In this document: in pieces, positions 47,585 through 58,264 of the stretch
How the letters are laid out: the number at the start of each line of letters is the position of its first letter
Position numbering within the stretch: position 1 is the first letter of the stretch
NCBI GenBank assembly: GCA_035771175.1
Contig: CM069601.1
Coordinates: 5,036,501-5,100,500, forward strand
Direction: 5' to 3'
DNA: 64,000 bases
Source of the DNA: Paratinospora sagittata
Lineage: Eukaryota; Streptophyta; Magnoliopsida; Ranunculales; Menispermaceae
Notes under the pieces: generated by a model
The model's input: only the letters and a program-made list of their open reading frames with translations
What the model was told of the DNA's origin: nothing
Database searches by the model: none
Program-made: the position numbers and the translations under genes

Positions 47585-50500
47585 GTGAATTTCTTAGAGA
47601 AGCTCTAATCAAAGTCTGCGAACCGCCTGTTCTCCCTTCATTTAAGCCCGTTGATTATGTTGAAGTTCTAGCTCAAATTCATGAAGAAATTGAGTCTTGT
47701 GCTCCCAGTGAGAGGTCGAACCTGTACTTGTTGCAGTTCCAGGTCTTTAGGGGCCTTGGGGAAGTTAAATTAATGCGGAGGAGTCTCCGTTCAGCTTGGC
47801 AAAAGGCAGGCACCATTCATGAGAAAGTCATCTTTGGAGCTTGGTTGAAGTATGAGAAGCAAGGAGAGGAGCTTTTATCTGATTTGCTTGCTTCTTGTGG
47901 AAAATGCAACCAAGAATTTGGGCTTCTAGACATTGCTTCTGAGCTGCCAACTGATTTATACTTCTGCGAAACATTTGAGAAGAACGAGAACCTTGTATTC
48001 AGTACAGTCTCTTTTAGGATTGGAGATGCTACGATAGCTTGTGATAGGCAGAAAATTGCGGGCTTATCATCTCCATTCAATACAATGCTTAATGGGGATT
48101 TCACGGAATCTCTTAGTGAAGAAATTGACTTATCCCAAAATGGCATCTCTCTGTTGGGTATGATGGCCATCAGAGAATTTAGTGAGACTGGAAAGTTAAA
48201 TGAAATTACTCCCGACATTTTGCTTGAAGTAGTCATCTTTGCCAACAAGTTTTGCTGTGAAAGGCTCAAAGATGCATGTGATAGAAAACTCTCATCTTTG
48301 GTTTCCTCGAGGCAAGATGCAATAGAACTCATGGCATTTGCACTTGAAGAGCACTGCCCTGTTGTTGCTGCCACTTGTTTGCAATTCTTTCTGCATGAAC
48401 TTCCTGAGTGTTTGGATGATGATCAAGTGGTTAAGGTTTTCAATAATGTTAGTAAACAACAGAGATTAGTATTGATTGGATCTGCCTCATTCTCTCTCTA
48501 CTCGTTGTTGAGTGAAGTTTCAATGGCTTGTGATCCCCGGTCTGACGTTACAGTTTGTTTCTTGGAGCGATTAGTTGAGTCTGCAGATAATAGTAGGCAG
48601 AAACAGTTGGCTTTTCATCAGTTGGGATGTGTGAGGTTCCTGAGGAAAGAATATGATGAGGCAGAAAGGCTCTTTGAGGCAGCTTTTTCAGCAGGCCATG
48701 TATATTCCATTGCTGGCTTGGCTAGACTACATTTAATCAAGGGCCAGAAACTTTGGTCTTATGAAAAACTCAGTTCTGTTATCTCCTCCTATAGTCCTCT
48801 TGGATGGATGTACCAAGAGAGGTCGCTCTACTGTGATGGTGATAAGAAGTGGAAAGATCTTGAAAAGGCGACGGAGTTGGACCCAACACTTAACTACCCA
48901 TACATGAATAGAGCTGCATCCATGATGAGGAAGCAAAATGCTCAAGCTGCTTTGGCAGAGATAAATCGGGTTCTTGGGTTCAAGCTAGCATTGGAATGCT
49001 TGGAACTAAGATTCTGTTTCTATCTCGCACTTGAGGACTATCAAAAGGCCTTATGTGATGTTCAGGCAATTCTTACACTATCTCCCGAGTACAAGATGTT
49101 TGAGGGACGAGTCGCTGCTACCCAACTCCGTACACTTGTACATGAGCATGTAGATAATTGGACTACTGCTGATTGCTGGATGGAACTATATGATCGGTGG
49201 TCTTCAGTTGATGATATTGGTTCCCTTTCAGTTATATATCAGATGCTTGAGACTGATGCTGAAAAAGGCGTGCTGTACTTTAGACAATCTTTGCTTCTCC
49301 TCAGGTATGTCAAAATCTCTTGGTCCAGCATTCTAAAAGATTCTTTTCGGGAAGGTTATTTTTGTCTTAATAGAAACCGTGTAATTTTTGTCTTATCAGG
49401 TTGAGCTGTCCTGAAGCAGCCATGCGAAGTCTGCAGCTGGCACGACAACATGCTGCAAGTCAACATGAACGCCTTGTTTATGAGGGTTGGATTTTATATG
49501 ATACAGGTCATTGTGAGGAAGGGCTTTGGAAAGCGGAGGAGTCAATTGGCCTTAAGAGATCATTTGAGGCCTTTTTTCTAAAAGCATATGCTTTGGCAGA
49601 CTCTAGTCCTGATCCTTCATGCTCTTCTACTGTTGTGTCACTTCTTGAAGATGCTTTGAAGTGTCCTTCAGACAGGCTTCGCAAAGGACAGGTGTGTTTT
49701 CGTTACTTTCGCTATGCATACCCGTGTGCTTATTCTCACTATACATTTATGAGAATGGGATCAGGGAACTAAAGTATTTTGTAGATGCTGCATTACTGGT
49801 ACATGCTAAGAATAGTGTATGCTCTTTAAAAATAATAGAAAGTATGAGAATGATGTTTAGACTGTTTGTAACTTTGAAAATACATTTTTAATTAGGAAAT
49901 AAACAGCTAAACTGTGCATGAGGCTCCCACCATTGTAAGTTCTGAAGAAGGGTTGATTTATGTAGCTTTATCCGTATTTTGTGGCAAGGCTAGTTTCATA
50001 GTTTGAACCCGATGACATCCATGTCATGATGGAGCAACCTTATGATTGCACCAAGGCCCACTCTTCATTTTCAATTACTGAAATAAGTAAGAAGAAAGAC
50101 TTGGAAGTAAAGGTCCCAGAGGTATCGACAATCCATACCAGTTTATTGTTATCACTAGACAAGCTACAATTTTTAAGAATTCAAAGGATGGATGGGACCT
50201 CAAAGAGCATGTGGGGAGATGGATTTCTAGAAAGGTGAAAGTTCCATCCAATCCCATTCTCGATGGAAACATTATCTACAAAGGAGGAGATTGGAGCATT
50301 ATGGAGTGATGAAAGAGCGAAAAGAGAAGGAAAAAGAGTTCTAAAACTGTCAGTGCCATACCAAACATCCTCCCAAAAACAGAAGGTATTACCATTGCCA
50401 GATCTAAGTTTGATAAACCGAGAGTAGCATGGGTAACTAGAGTGAATAAATTTCCAAGGGCATCGATAAGAAGAGGTTGATAGGATACCAACATCCCATT

Positions 50501-53500
50501 ATCATGCAAACCATGTCGACTTCTGATCACCCGAGTCCACAGAGCATCTTTCTCAAATGGGAATCTCCAAAGCCATTTCCCAACTAGAGCCTTGTTCCTA
50601 TTGATCAAATCACCCAAGTCCTTCATATTTGTAATGCCAATCTAAGAAATATATAATCATCGATAGGACTTTTAGACATAACTTTGACTGTTTGAATAGA
50701 TAAAAGATTTAATTTGAACTTATTTTTTTATGAGGACAAAGTTCTTCAACAAGTAAGCTATTTTATGAGGATGAGTTATACGGTTATACCAATGATCTCG
50801 CCCTTAAGAATGATGGCATATGAAATGAATTGTAATGAAGTTCCATTTTTTATGTTGATTTAGATACTAATTTGATTAGATTACAAATTTTAAAATTGAC
50901 TAGTTTTTGAGGATAATCTCCTTAGTGAAGAGATTATCCTTACAAAATATAGCCTATTGTGGGTGTTTAATTTGGAACCAAATGACTAGTTAATGAAATA
51001 TTGAAATTATAAATTCAATTCATGTGTCTATCAATATTGGTCTGCATATGTATTTCTATACACAATTTATATGATGCACTTGAATCTTTTTCTCTTTTTC
51101 TTTTGAGAAGAAATAATGTTAGTTGTTAGTTGCATAACCAGCTCCATTACCATACCATACTTTTGGGGAGGAATCAGGCCAGTTCCTGACCCATTAATCT
51201 CCCTCACCCCCTAGGGTGAGACCGTGACAAGAGTTGAACCTGGGACCTTTGGGTTCCAAAGCCACCTCTTTACCAACTCCTTGTTGGCATGATGTACTTG
51301 AATCTTATAGTTCATCATTTTGAATCTTGGTTTAATTCACATAACTCCCTAAGGATTTGATTTTGATTCAAGATTCTAACAACTATGTTTTCTCTCAAGT
51401 TGTTTTGGGTAACCCAAAGACAAAATTCATATTAAGATCATGCCAATGTGTGTGTGGGATTGGGAAAAGTGTGTATGATTTATTGCTTTGCTTTCGAGCC
51501 TATGCTAACTACAAGAGCAACCTTGTGAGATAATCCTAGTAACATCCTTCTTCAAAGAAGGTAATGATCAGTTAATTCAATAAGAAATGGGAGTTAGTAC
51601 TCAATTTCGTTGGTACCACCCAACCGAATCCAATTCAATTTTTTACTCATTCAATGAGTTAATTTTCAACCAACCCAAATCCTATCCTCACAAGAGCCAT
51701 TATTCTTTTTTGAAAAAAAAGAAGCCAAGAGCCATTATTGTCCCTGCCGAAACGACCTTCCATACCAATACACAACTTCCTAACTAAGTTCTCTAAGGGT
51801 TGTATGGAGAATACATAAACAATATCCTTTAAATAGTTGCCATCATGAATAATGACGTCAACATGGGATTAATATTTTCCCTCAAGAATATCATGAGAAA
51901 CTAAGGAAGCTCAATCGCTTTTTGTCTCACCTAGAAGATTACAAACAATAGATTATGGAAGCTAGAACCCTTAGGAACATTCTCTAGTAAGTCTTTTTTC
52001 ACTTTTTTAATCATCCAACCTCCCATTCCCCAATTCTTTTCATTTCACATGGAAAGCTCATGTTCCTTATAAAGTTTTGATTTTTGGGTGGTGGAGTGGC
52101 TCATAGGAGAATCAACACTCTTGAAATTGTCCAAGAGAGAAACCCTTCTTTCTCTATGTATCTCTCCTCATTGTATTCTTTGTGAAAAAAGGAGGTGAAT
52201 TAGCTGGTCACATATTCACCCAATACCTTTCTCAGTGGACATGTTAACATTCCTTTTAACAACCAACAAACTCCAACTCAACTCAAATAAGCCATTTCTC
52301 AACTACATGAGATTGGCTACATAAACCTGCTTCCTCCACTTCGCTCTATCAAGGGCTAAGTCAACATTTACGTTACAAATAATTACATCTTTCTTAATTA
52401 TTTCTATTCGTGTTATTTTAGGTCTTCCTCTACCTCTATTATTACTGTGGATCGTTAATAGCTCACTAACTAGAGCATATGAAGGTCTTCATTGTATATG
52501 TCCAAATCATCTTAATTGGTTTTCTCTCATTTTATCTGCAATTGGGACTACTTCCACCATTTCTTGAATATGTTCATTTCTAATTCTATCTTTTAATGTT
52601 TTATTACATATCCATCTTAACATACGTATTTCCCTTATACTTAGTTTGTTCACTTGTTTCTTTATTGCTCTACATTTTGTTCCATATGGCCTTGCTGGCC
52701 TAATATTGGTTTTATAAAAATTTTCTTTCAACTTCAATCAACAATGCTTTAGGAAGAATTAGGAACATTTGGATGATAGATCTAATGGTGACAGTTTGGT
52801 CATTTTGGCTATAAAGGAGCAATAAAATATTCAAAGGAAAGCACTCAAATATTTAGGTGGGGTGGCACTGTTGTAGAGTTTGGGCCTCTTCATTGATTGC
52901 AATAGGGAAGCTATCTAACGGCTATAACATTTCAGAATGGTTTAGGAGTTGGTCTAATTAGCTGTAAATTTTCTTTTATTAATTTGAGTTGGAGGTCTTC
53001 TTGTCCTTCGCCAATTACCTATACTCTTTTAGTCTTTCTTTCTTTTCTAGCAATATAATTTTTTTCTTATAAGGAAAAGACCATAGTCGTAAGACTTGTA
53101 ACAAGTAGGGATTTCATCCTTGTCCCTATTGGACTCGATGATGCTATTGCTCGTTGAATGTGAAGCAAATACAACTAAGGGCATCGACATTGTACTTGTG
53201 TTCAAAATTTATGAACATTTATCTAAACTAATTGATTTGATCGAATATTATCGTCTTTGGGTCTTTGCTTCTCATTAGGTGCTTCAACGTGGCCTACCAA
53301 GTGTGCTCAGGAGTTAGGAGAGCACAAAATGCTGTCCTTAAGGCTGGACGTTCATCTTAAAAAAATGCGTGGTGATAGTGAGAGGGGGTGAGGCTACTAA
53401 TGATGGAAACTTATAACTATGACATTACCTTAAGGCACCCACAACAATAAGCCCTTAGCGTTAAAAGCTCACAGATTCTGTTGGTTCTTAGGGACAACAC

Positions 53501-55328
53501 TGACTATTTATCTTAAAAAAGCACGTGGTGATAGTGAGAGGGGGTGAGAACTTGCAACTATGAGCTTATCTTAAGGCAACCACAACAATAGGCCCTTAGC
53601 ATTAAAAGCTCAAAGATTCTGTTGGTTCTTAGAGACAACACTAACTATTTCGCCGAATTTGCTTATGGGTCAAGCACAATGTTTTACTTTAGTAGTGGAT
53701 ACATGGAAGGAGGATGCTGAGTTGTATGTACAAGAAGTGATGGCCCTACTGGACAGCAATAGACATGGTCGGTGAGTGGTGTCACCATTGTGTTACCAAC
53801 TAAAGTTGCTTTGGTGTACATGAATCATTATTCACGCGTTTGTAGAGGAATTAACTCAATTAACCTAGAGGGCGAAAGTGGTTCCTATTTATAGGGGAAG
53901 GTTCTTACCTTCTCCCCTATCATCGATATAGTATCCTATGTGCTCCAAATCACTTTACTATTCATAGCATGGTTTGTGCAATATCCTTGGTAGGAAAGTT
54001 AGTGGGTGGATTACTCTGTTCGATTTTGAGCGGACTTGGTAGGATACCAATAGGTGAGTCATTGCCAAGGTGATGCTTGCTGGCTTTATATGATGGTTAT
54101 CCTTGGAAGCATGAATAGGGGGCTACATTGACCTGGACTTCCAGTATGGTTAGTCCCGTTTTCTCATGCTCACTTTTCTGCCCATTGTGCTCTTCTTTTT
54201 CTGATCATCAGTGTATCACAATGAAAAGGAGTTGTTCAGTTTGGAAGAAGAGAGAAAACCTCTAAATCATTCCTTTTCTGCTCACTTTTTGGCATTTGCT
54301 TTTCCACCCTTAACTTTATTTTTTCCTATTATCATAATGCATACATGGTGAAGGTTATATCAAACATGTTTTTCTAAATCATTATGCTTTCACTATATGT
54401 CAACTTGTCTTATTTTCCAATATGTTCTAATTTTAATTTGGGGACCAAAACTGAAGAGCATACAAATACACGTAATCTTTTCTTTTCTTTTTTTTCACAA
54501 GATTTGACTTGGCTTTTATTACTATAGAGAGCTGTGGTTGGTTGTTGACCAACAAAATCATGGGAGAAAGAAGGGATCCATTTCATCTTGTAATGCTAGG
54601 ATGAAGAAAGGAAGAGCTAATCTTTCTATGCTATGATCTTGATTCTCTTATGATATTGTTGTTTTGTTGTAAACCTGAATTGAAAATATATATCTAATTA
54701 ATAGGATATATGACTTCCATTTTGATCTTCCACCTTAACCCTAGTACACGGAAGATCAAACGAAACAGAGACCTGCTTTTGAAAGCGCCGTGGGTGAAGG
54801 AATTAGTAACTGCATCCAATCTTCAAAAAAAGTCTCAATTTTTTTTGAACTTTCTATTTTTGGAATGAGATATTTACGGAATTCTCATGAATAGGATCAA
54901 ACCGTATTTCATGGTATTTGCATGAGATTCCTCTTTCTTATTCTTAGTTGATCCATGATTTATGTTTCATCTTTTGTTTCCTTTTCGTTTATTTCGAGAA
55001 AGATATCGATCAATTTCAATTCTTTCTTTTCTGTTGACTATTGATTCTTTTTCAATCGTGATGTATGGATTCATGGATCTATGTGTCTATATAGATCCTA
55101 TTCGTGGATTAACGAAAATGTGCAAAAGCTCTATATATAATACGTATGTAATTATAAATTTAGAGTTTTATGTGCAGAACTAATTAATTATTTACTGAGG
55201 CAGCTATAGATAAATATTATTTTAATGCCCAGTCACTGGCTTGCCTAGATGGGGCCAATCACCTTGGGCCTTGACAACTCTGGTATGAAATGTAGTTGGT
55301 TACATACATACATACATACTCATATATA

Positions 55329-55370
<42 letters not shown>

Positions 55371-57383
55371 AAATTCTTAACTTTTTTTAAAGGTTGATTA
55401 TTTTTTATCAATATTAATTGATCTATTATTTTTCTTATTTGTATACAAATATACTAATTACATATGGTTGTTTTTAAATTCTTTTAGTAATCAAAAGTAT
55501 AATAATTATACACTGCCTAGACATTTTCGGAACTAGCACAGAGTATAACATGGAGCCATCAGACGTTGACTGAAACATTTAGCCAACGATTTTGTTATTC
55601 TTGCAAGATTTTGTTATTATTATTGTGTTTGCATTGTTTATGATGACATAACTGAACTAACATTTATTGATGTTGGATGAAACTGTCTTATATCTTGAAC
55701 GTGATAGAACTGATCTTGTAAAAGAAAAAAATTCGGGAAATTGAATGATTTTAGTGCAAGATTGGATGAAATTTACAGACAAGAATCACAAACATTTGAG
55801 AGGTCTGTTGCTCTCCTCATTTACAAGACAAAACGGCACAAAAGAATCCCCTCTCATTTCCCCAATCCCCTATTTATACCTCCTTACAACATAGCTACAA
55901 AATGACACCACTCCAGCACAACTCACTCCCTATCAACACGTGACCCACCACCTATTCTCCCGCTTGTTTCTCCTCCTGTAACTTCCTCCTTGTCTTTCGT
56001 CTCACATAAGTAAATCATACCCACCGCCTATTCTCCACCTTGTTTCTCCTCCTGTAACTTCCTCCTTGTCTTTCGCCTCACATAAGTAAATCGTACCGGT
56101 GGCTTATCAGAACGTCACTGTGATCAAGCACATTTGTCATTAATAACCATGGAAGCTGGCATCTGCCTAAGAAATTTGATACACATTACTGGTCACTGCA
56201 AACCATGTTTTCATTAACAGTGATGTTTTGCTAATGCAGAGGTTAGCACTAGACTTCAAAAAAATTTCATGATCTTGTAATAATGCTTCTTTAAACATAC
56301 TAATAATGACTATAAATAAAGACTTTCTGACAGATTTCAAGTTCTAAGCTTGAGATTGATTTAATTTATTTCCAATGGTAATAATAATTATTGGTTTTTC
56401 ACTTTGTAGGCCCTGAACAACCTTGGCAGTGTGTATGTTGACTCTGGAAAGCTAGAGTCTGCAGCAGATTGCTATATCAGCGCCCTCAAGATCAGACACA
56501 CTCGAGCCCACCAAGGGCTTGCACGGGTACATTTCCTTAGAAATGATCGCAATGCTGCATATGAAGAAATGACAAAGCTGATTGAGAAGGCCAGAAATAA
56601 TGCCTCTGCCTATGAGAAGAGGTCAGAGTACTGTGACCGTGAACTCACAAAGGCAGATTTGGAAATGGTTACCCAATTAGATCCTCTTCGAGTATACCCA
56701 TACAGATACCGAGCTGCCGGTCAGTTTCCTTTCGACTTACTTTTTTTTTTTTTTTTTTTCTACTTTGTTCTGTGCCTGAACTTCTAACCTCAATTTAGGG
56801 TATTCTTAGCATTCACAATTGTTAATGATTCTTGTTATTTACGAAAAAACAAGTTTCATGACCATAAATAGTCTTGTTTTAGGGAGGCAGGAGGAACCAC
56901 CCAATTGGGTTCTCTAACATTACTTGAGCATTCTTCTATTTTCCAAAATATTGAATAGATTTACACAAGGCACCCAACTTTTTTAACAAATTATATCCTC
57001 ATCTGTGTGTGATTGAAACTATACGATCTTCAGGGATTTATAGGATGGCTTGACACTAATTTTTCTGCCAATACTCTAAACCGTAAACCCTAAATCCTAA
57101 AATGTGATCACTGGGTTTACTGCCCAATTCTAACACTGAAGTTGGCTTTTGGTGGGGGACAGTTTTGATGGACAACCACAAGGAAAAGGAAGCAATTGCA
57201 GAGTTGTCGAGGGCAATAGCTTTCAAAGCAGACCTTCACCTATTACATTTGCGAGCTGCATTCCACGAGCACATCGGAGATGTCTCTGGTGCTCTTCGTG
57301 ACTGTCGAGCCGCACTCTCTGTTGACCCCAACCATCAAGAAATGTTGGATCTTCACAGCCGTGTAAACAGCCAAGAGCCTTGA
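47339..57383 (+). CDS. EOL1: ETO1-LIKE (EOL) BTB-TPR protein
   Basis: Substrate adaptor of a cullin-3 ubiquitin ligase. In Arabidopsis, ETO1/EOL1/EOL2 bind type-2 ACC synthases for degradation and so restrain ethylene synthesis. Exons: 47339-47466, 47598-49304, 49400-49691, 56410-56719, 57163-57383. All introns are GT-AG and phases agree; 885 residues (Arabidopsis EOL1 is close to this). The start is the ATG opening MRNIFLSESCKETQ, in frame through NPQSWLQVERGKL, which fits EOL1 N-termini; a longer frame from 47539 reads intron. Seen: a BTB domain from about 177 to 280 (VSFRIGDATIACDRQKIAGL, then FANKFCCERLKDACD) and TPR repeats from about 375 to the end (ERSLYCDGDKKWKDLEKATE, then MQLYDRW-like MELYDRWSSVDDIGS). 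The C-terminus HSRVNSQEP resembles EOL1 more than ETO1; EOL2 cannot be excluded. Confidence 0.95.
50276..50640 (-). pseudogene. L1-type LINE polyprotein relic
   Basis: The minus strand reads KDLGDLINRNKALVGKWLWR, then FPFEKDALWTRVIRSRHGL. This is the well-conserved segment after the reverse transcriptase of plant L1 LINEs (N-x-A-L-x-x-K-W-L-W-R-F...W-x-x-V-I). Downstream text is decayed. Confidence 0.8.
51089..51288 (-). mobile_element. tRNA-derived SINE, minus strand, 18-bp duplication
   Basis: 200 bp. On the minus strand the head gttggtaaagaggtggc acts as the A box and caggttcaactcttg as the B box. The tail is ctcaaaagaaaaagagaaaa. The flanks 51071-51088 and 51289-51306 (atgatgcacttgaatctt and atgatgtacttgaatctt) differ at one base. 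A related piece lies at 27845-27975. Confidence 0.88.
52260..52740 (-). pseudogene. RTE-type LINE reverse-transcriptase C-terminus
   Basis: The minus-strand frame 52737-52507 reads KENFYKTNIRPARPYGTKCR, then KLSIREIRMLRWICNKTLKD, then RIRNEHIQEMVEVVPIADKM and RENQLRWFGH. This is the typical end of plant RTE LINE polyproteins (Y-G-x-E-C-W...MRMLRWM-G-x-T-x-x-D-x-I-R-N). Decayed text continues to about 52330 (GRGRPK near 52430). Only the 3' end is present. Confidence 0.82.
52760..53090 (+). mobile_element. L1-type LINE 3' end
   Basis: Decayed text TVWSFWL-RSNKIFKGKHSN matches the terminal W-x-x-W-x-x-R-N-x-x-I-F motif. It is followed by a short untranslated end with cctatactcttttagtcttt and an A-poor tail near 53060. 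It lies directly next to the RTE relic. Confidence 0.55.
53354..53650. repeat. Tandem duplication, 156-bp unit
   Basis: 53354-53509 is repeated at 53510-53650. Both copies begin atcttaaaaaa, then cgtggtgatagtgagaggg, and end ttcttag-gacaacact-actattt. The second copy lacks about 15 bp in its first third. Confidence 0.88.
54770..55135 (-). other. Nuclear insertion of plastid DNA (rps7 3' end and adjacent spacer)
   Basis: On the minus strand 55134-55109 reads AGAGCTTTTGCACATTTTCG then TTAA; translated it is RAFAHFR and stop, the C-terminus of plastid ribosomal protein S7. The rest of the block (tcgatcaatttcaattctttc and similar) fits the plastid spacer downstream of rps7. The right edge is near 55135, where the rps7 match stops; the left edge is uncertain. 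It is a non-functional remnant inside EOL intron 3. Confidence 0.75.
55303..55370. repeat. (TACA)n and (TG)n microsatellites
   Basis: Four to five tacata-type units at 55300-55320 and about 17 TG units at 55333-55367. Confidence 0.9.
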
Positions 57384-58264
57384 GAAAGTGGGTGGAGAGT
57401 AAGAAGAAGAAAAATGTACACTAGTATAGATGTAACATCACTGTTCTTTGTATCAGCTTTTTTGGGTTTCTCCTTCCAATCATTTTATTTATTTCCTGTA
57501 ATCTATTTCTTAACAGCACTGAAAAGTCATATTCATTCTCGAGTTGTCACCTTCTTTCACTTTTACTTTCTTGTAAATTTTCATATGAAGGATACAAGAA
57601 GTGTTGAAAATTTGTGAAAAATCTGTTAGTGAAGGAGAAACAAGGGACTTTCTGATATTGTGCCTGTCTGTTTGTTTGCACGATAGAACTGTGATTAATA
57701 TTTTGTTGTAAGCAATCACTATTTTTTGTTCCATTTGATAAGTGTTGCTTCTTTTTGAAATAAATTTCAGCATTTGAGAAAAGCTGGTTATCCCCCAGTT
57801 TTTCCTAAATTCTCCTGCAACAGGCATTTTACAAGCACTATTTATGGTGCCAAAAAGGTTCTTACTTGTCTAACAGGCTTTTTAACAGCTTTTTCATATG
57901 TATTGAAAAGTACTTTAGTAATAGTTGTATTAAACAAATTCAACATAAACTATTTTTTAAGACTTTACACAGCAAATTTGCTTAGTGCTTATAGCTTTTA
58001 TAAAAAGTAATTATAGAATAAGTGTCTATGACGAAGCTCATGAATATCTCTTTGATAAAAAAAAATTTAAAAAAATTCCTATTCAATCTGCTTTACACAG
58101 ATTTATAGTTGTATTAAAGACAGTGGTTTTTTGATGTATTAAAGCCACAAATTTAATGTGAGAGTAATTTGTAGTAATTAGTGTTAATTTTTTATTTTTA
58201 AAATATCGTTTGACCAATTTCTTAAAAAGTGATTTTAGTTGATTTAAAATACAGAAAGTTGTAT
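57384..58264. other. EOL 3' region and intergenic
   Basis: The 3' untranslated region probably extends some 100-400 bp past 57383; aaataaattt near 57758 is one candidate poly(A) signal. From about 57780 the sequence is AT-rich with no feature. Confidence 0.4.

Larger units (their letters stand above)
49692..56409 (+). other. Intron 3 of EOL, 6.7 kb, transposon-rich
   Basis: From gtgtgttttc to cactttgtag. It separates the TPR codons RLRKGQ and ALNNLG. It holds LINE relics on both strands, a SINE, a tandem duplication, a plastid-derived piece and microsatellites, each listed separately. 49700-50270, 53660-54700 and 55380-56400 show no further supported feature. Confidence 0.9.

Noticed and set aside
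47539..47597. ATG at 47539 as the EOL start
   Set aside because: The added residues read a poly-T intron segment; exon 1 at 47339-47466 matches EOL N-termini and phases correctly.
47817..48374. 185-codon minus-strand frame
   Set aside because: Antisense of the EOL BTB exon.
57510..57827. Minus-strand frame after EOL
   Set aside because: Lies in the 3' untranslated region, no motif.
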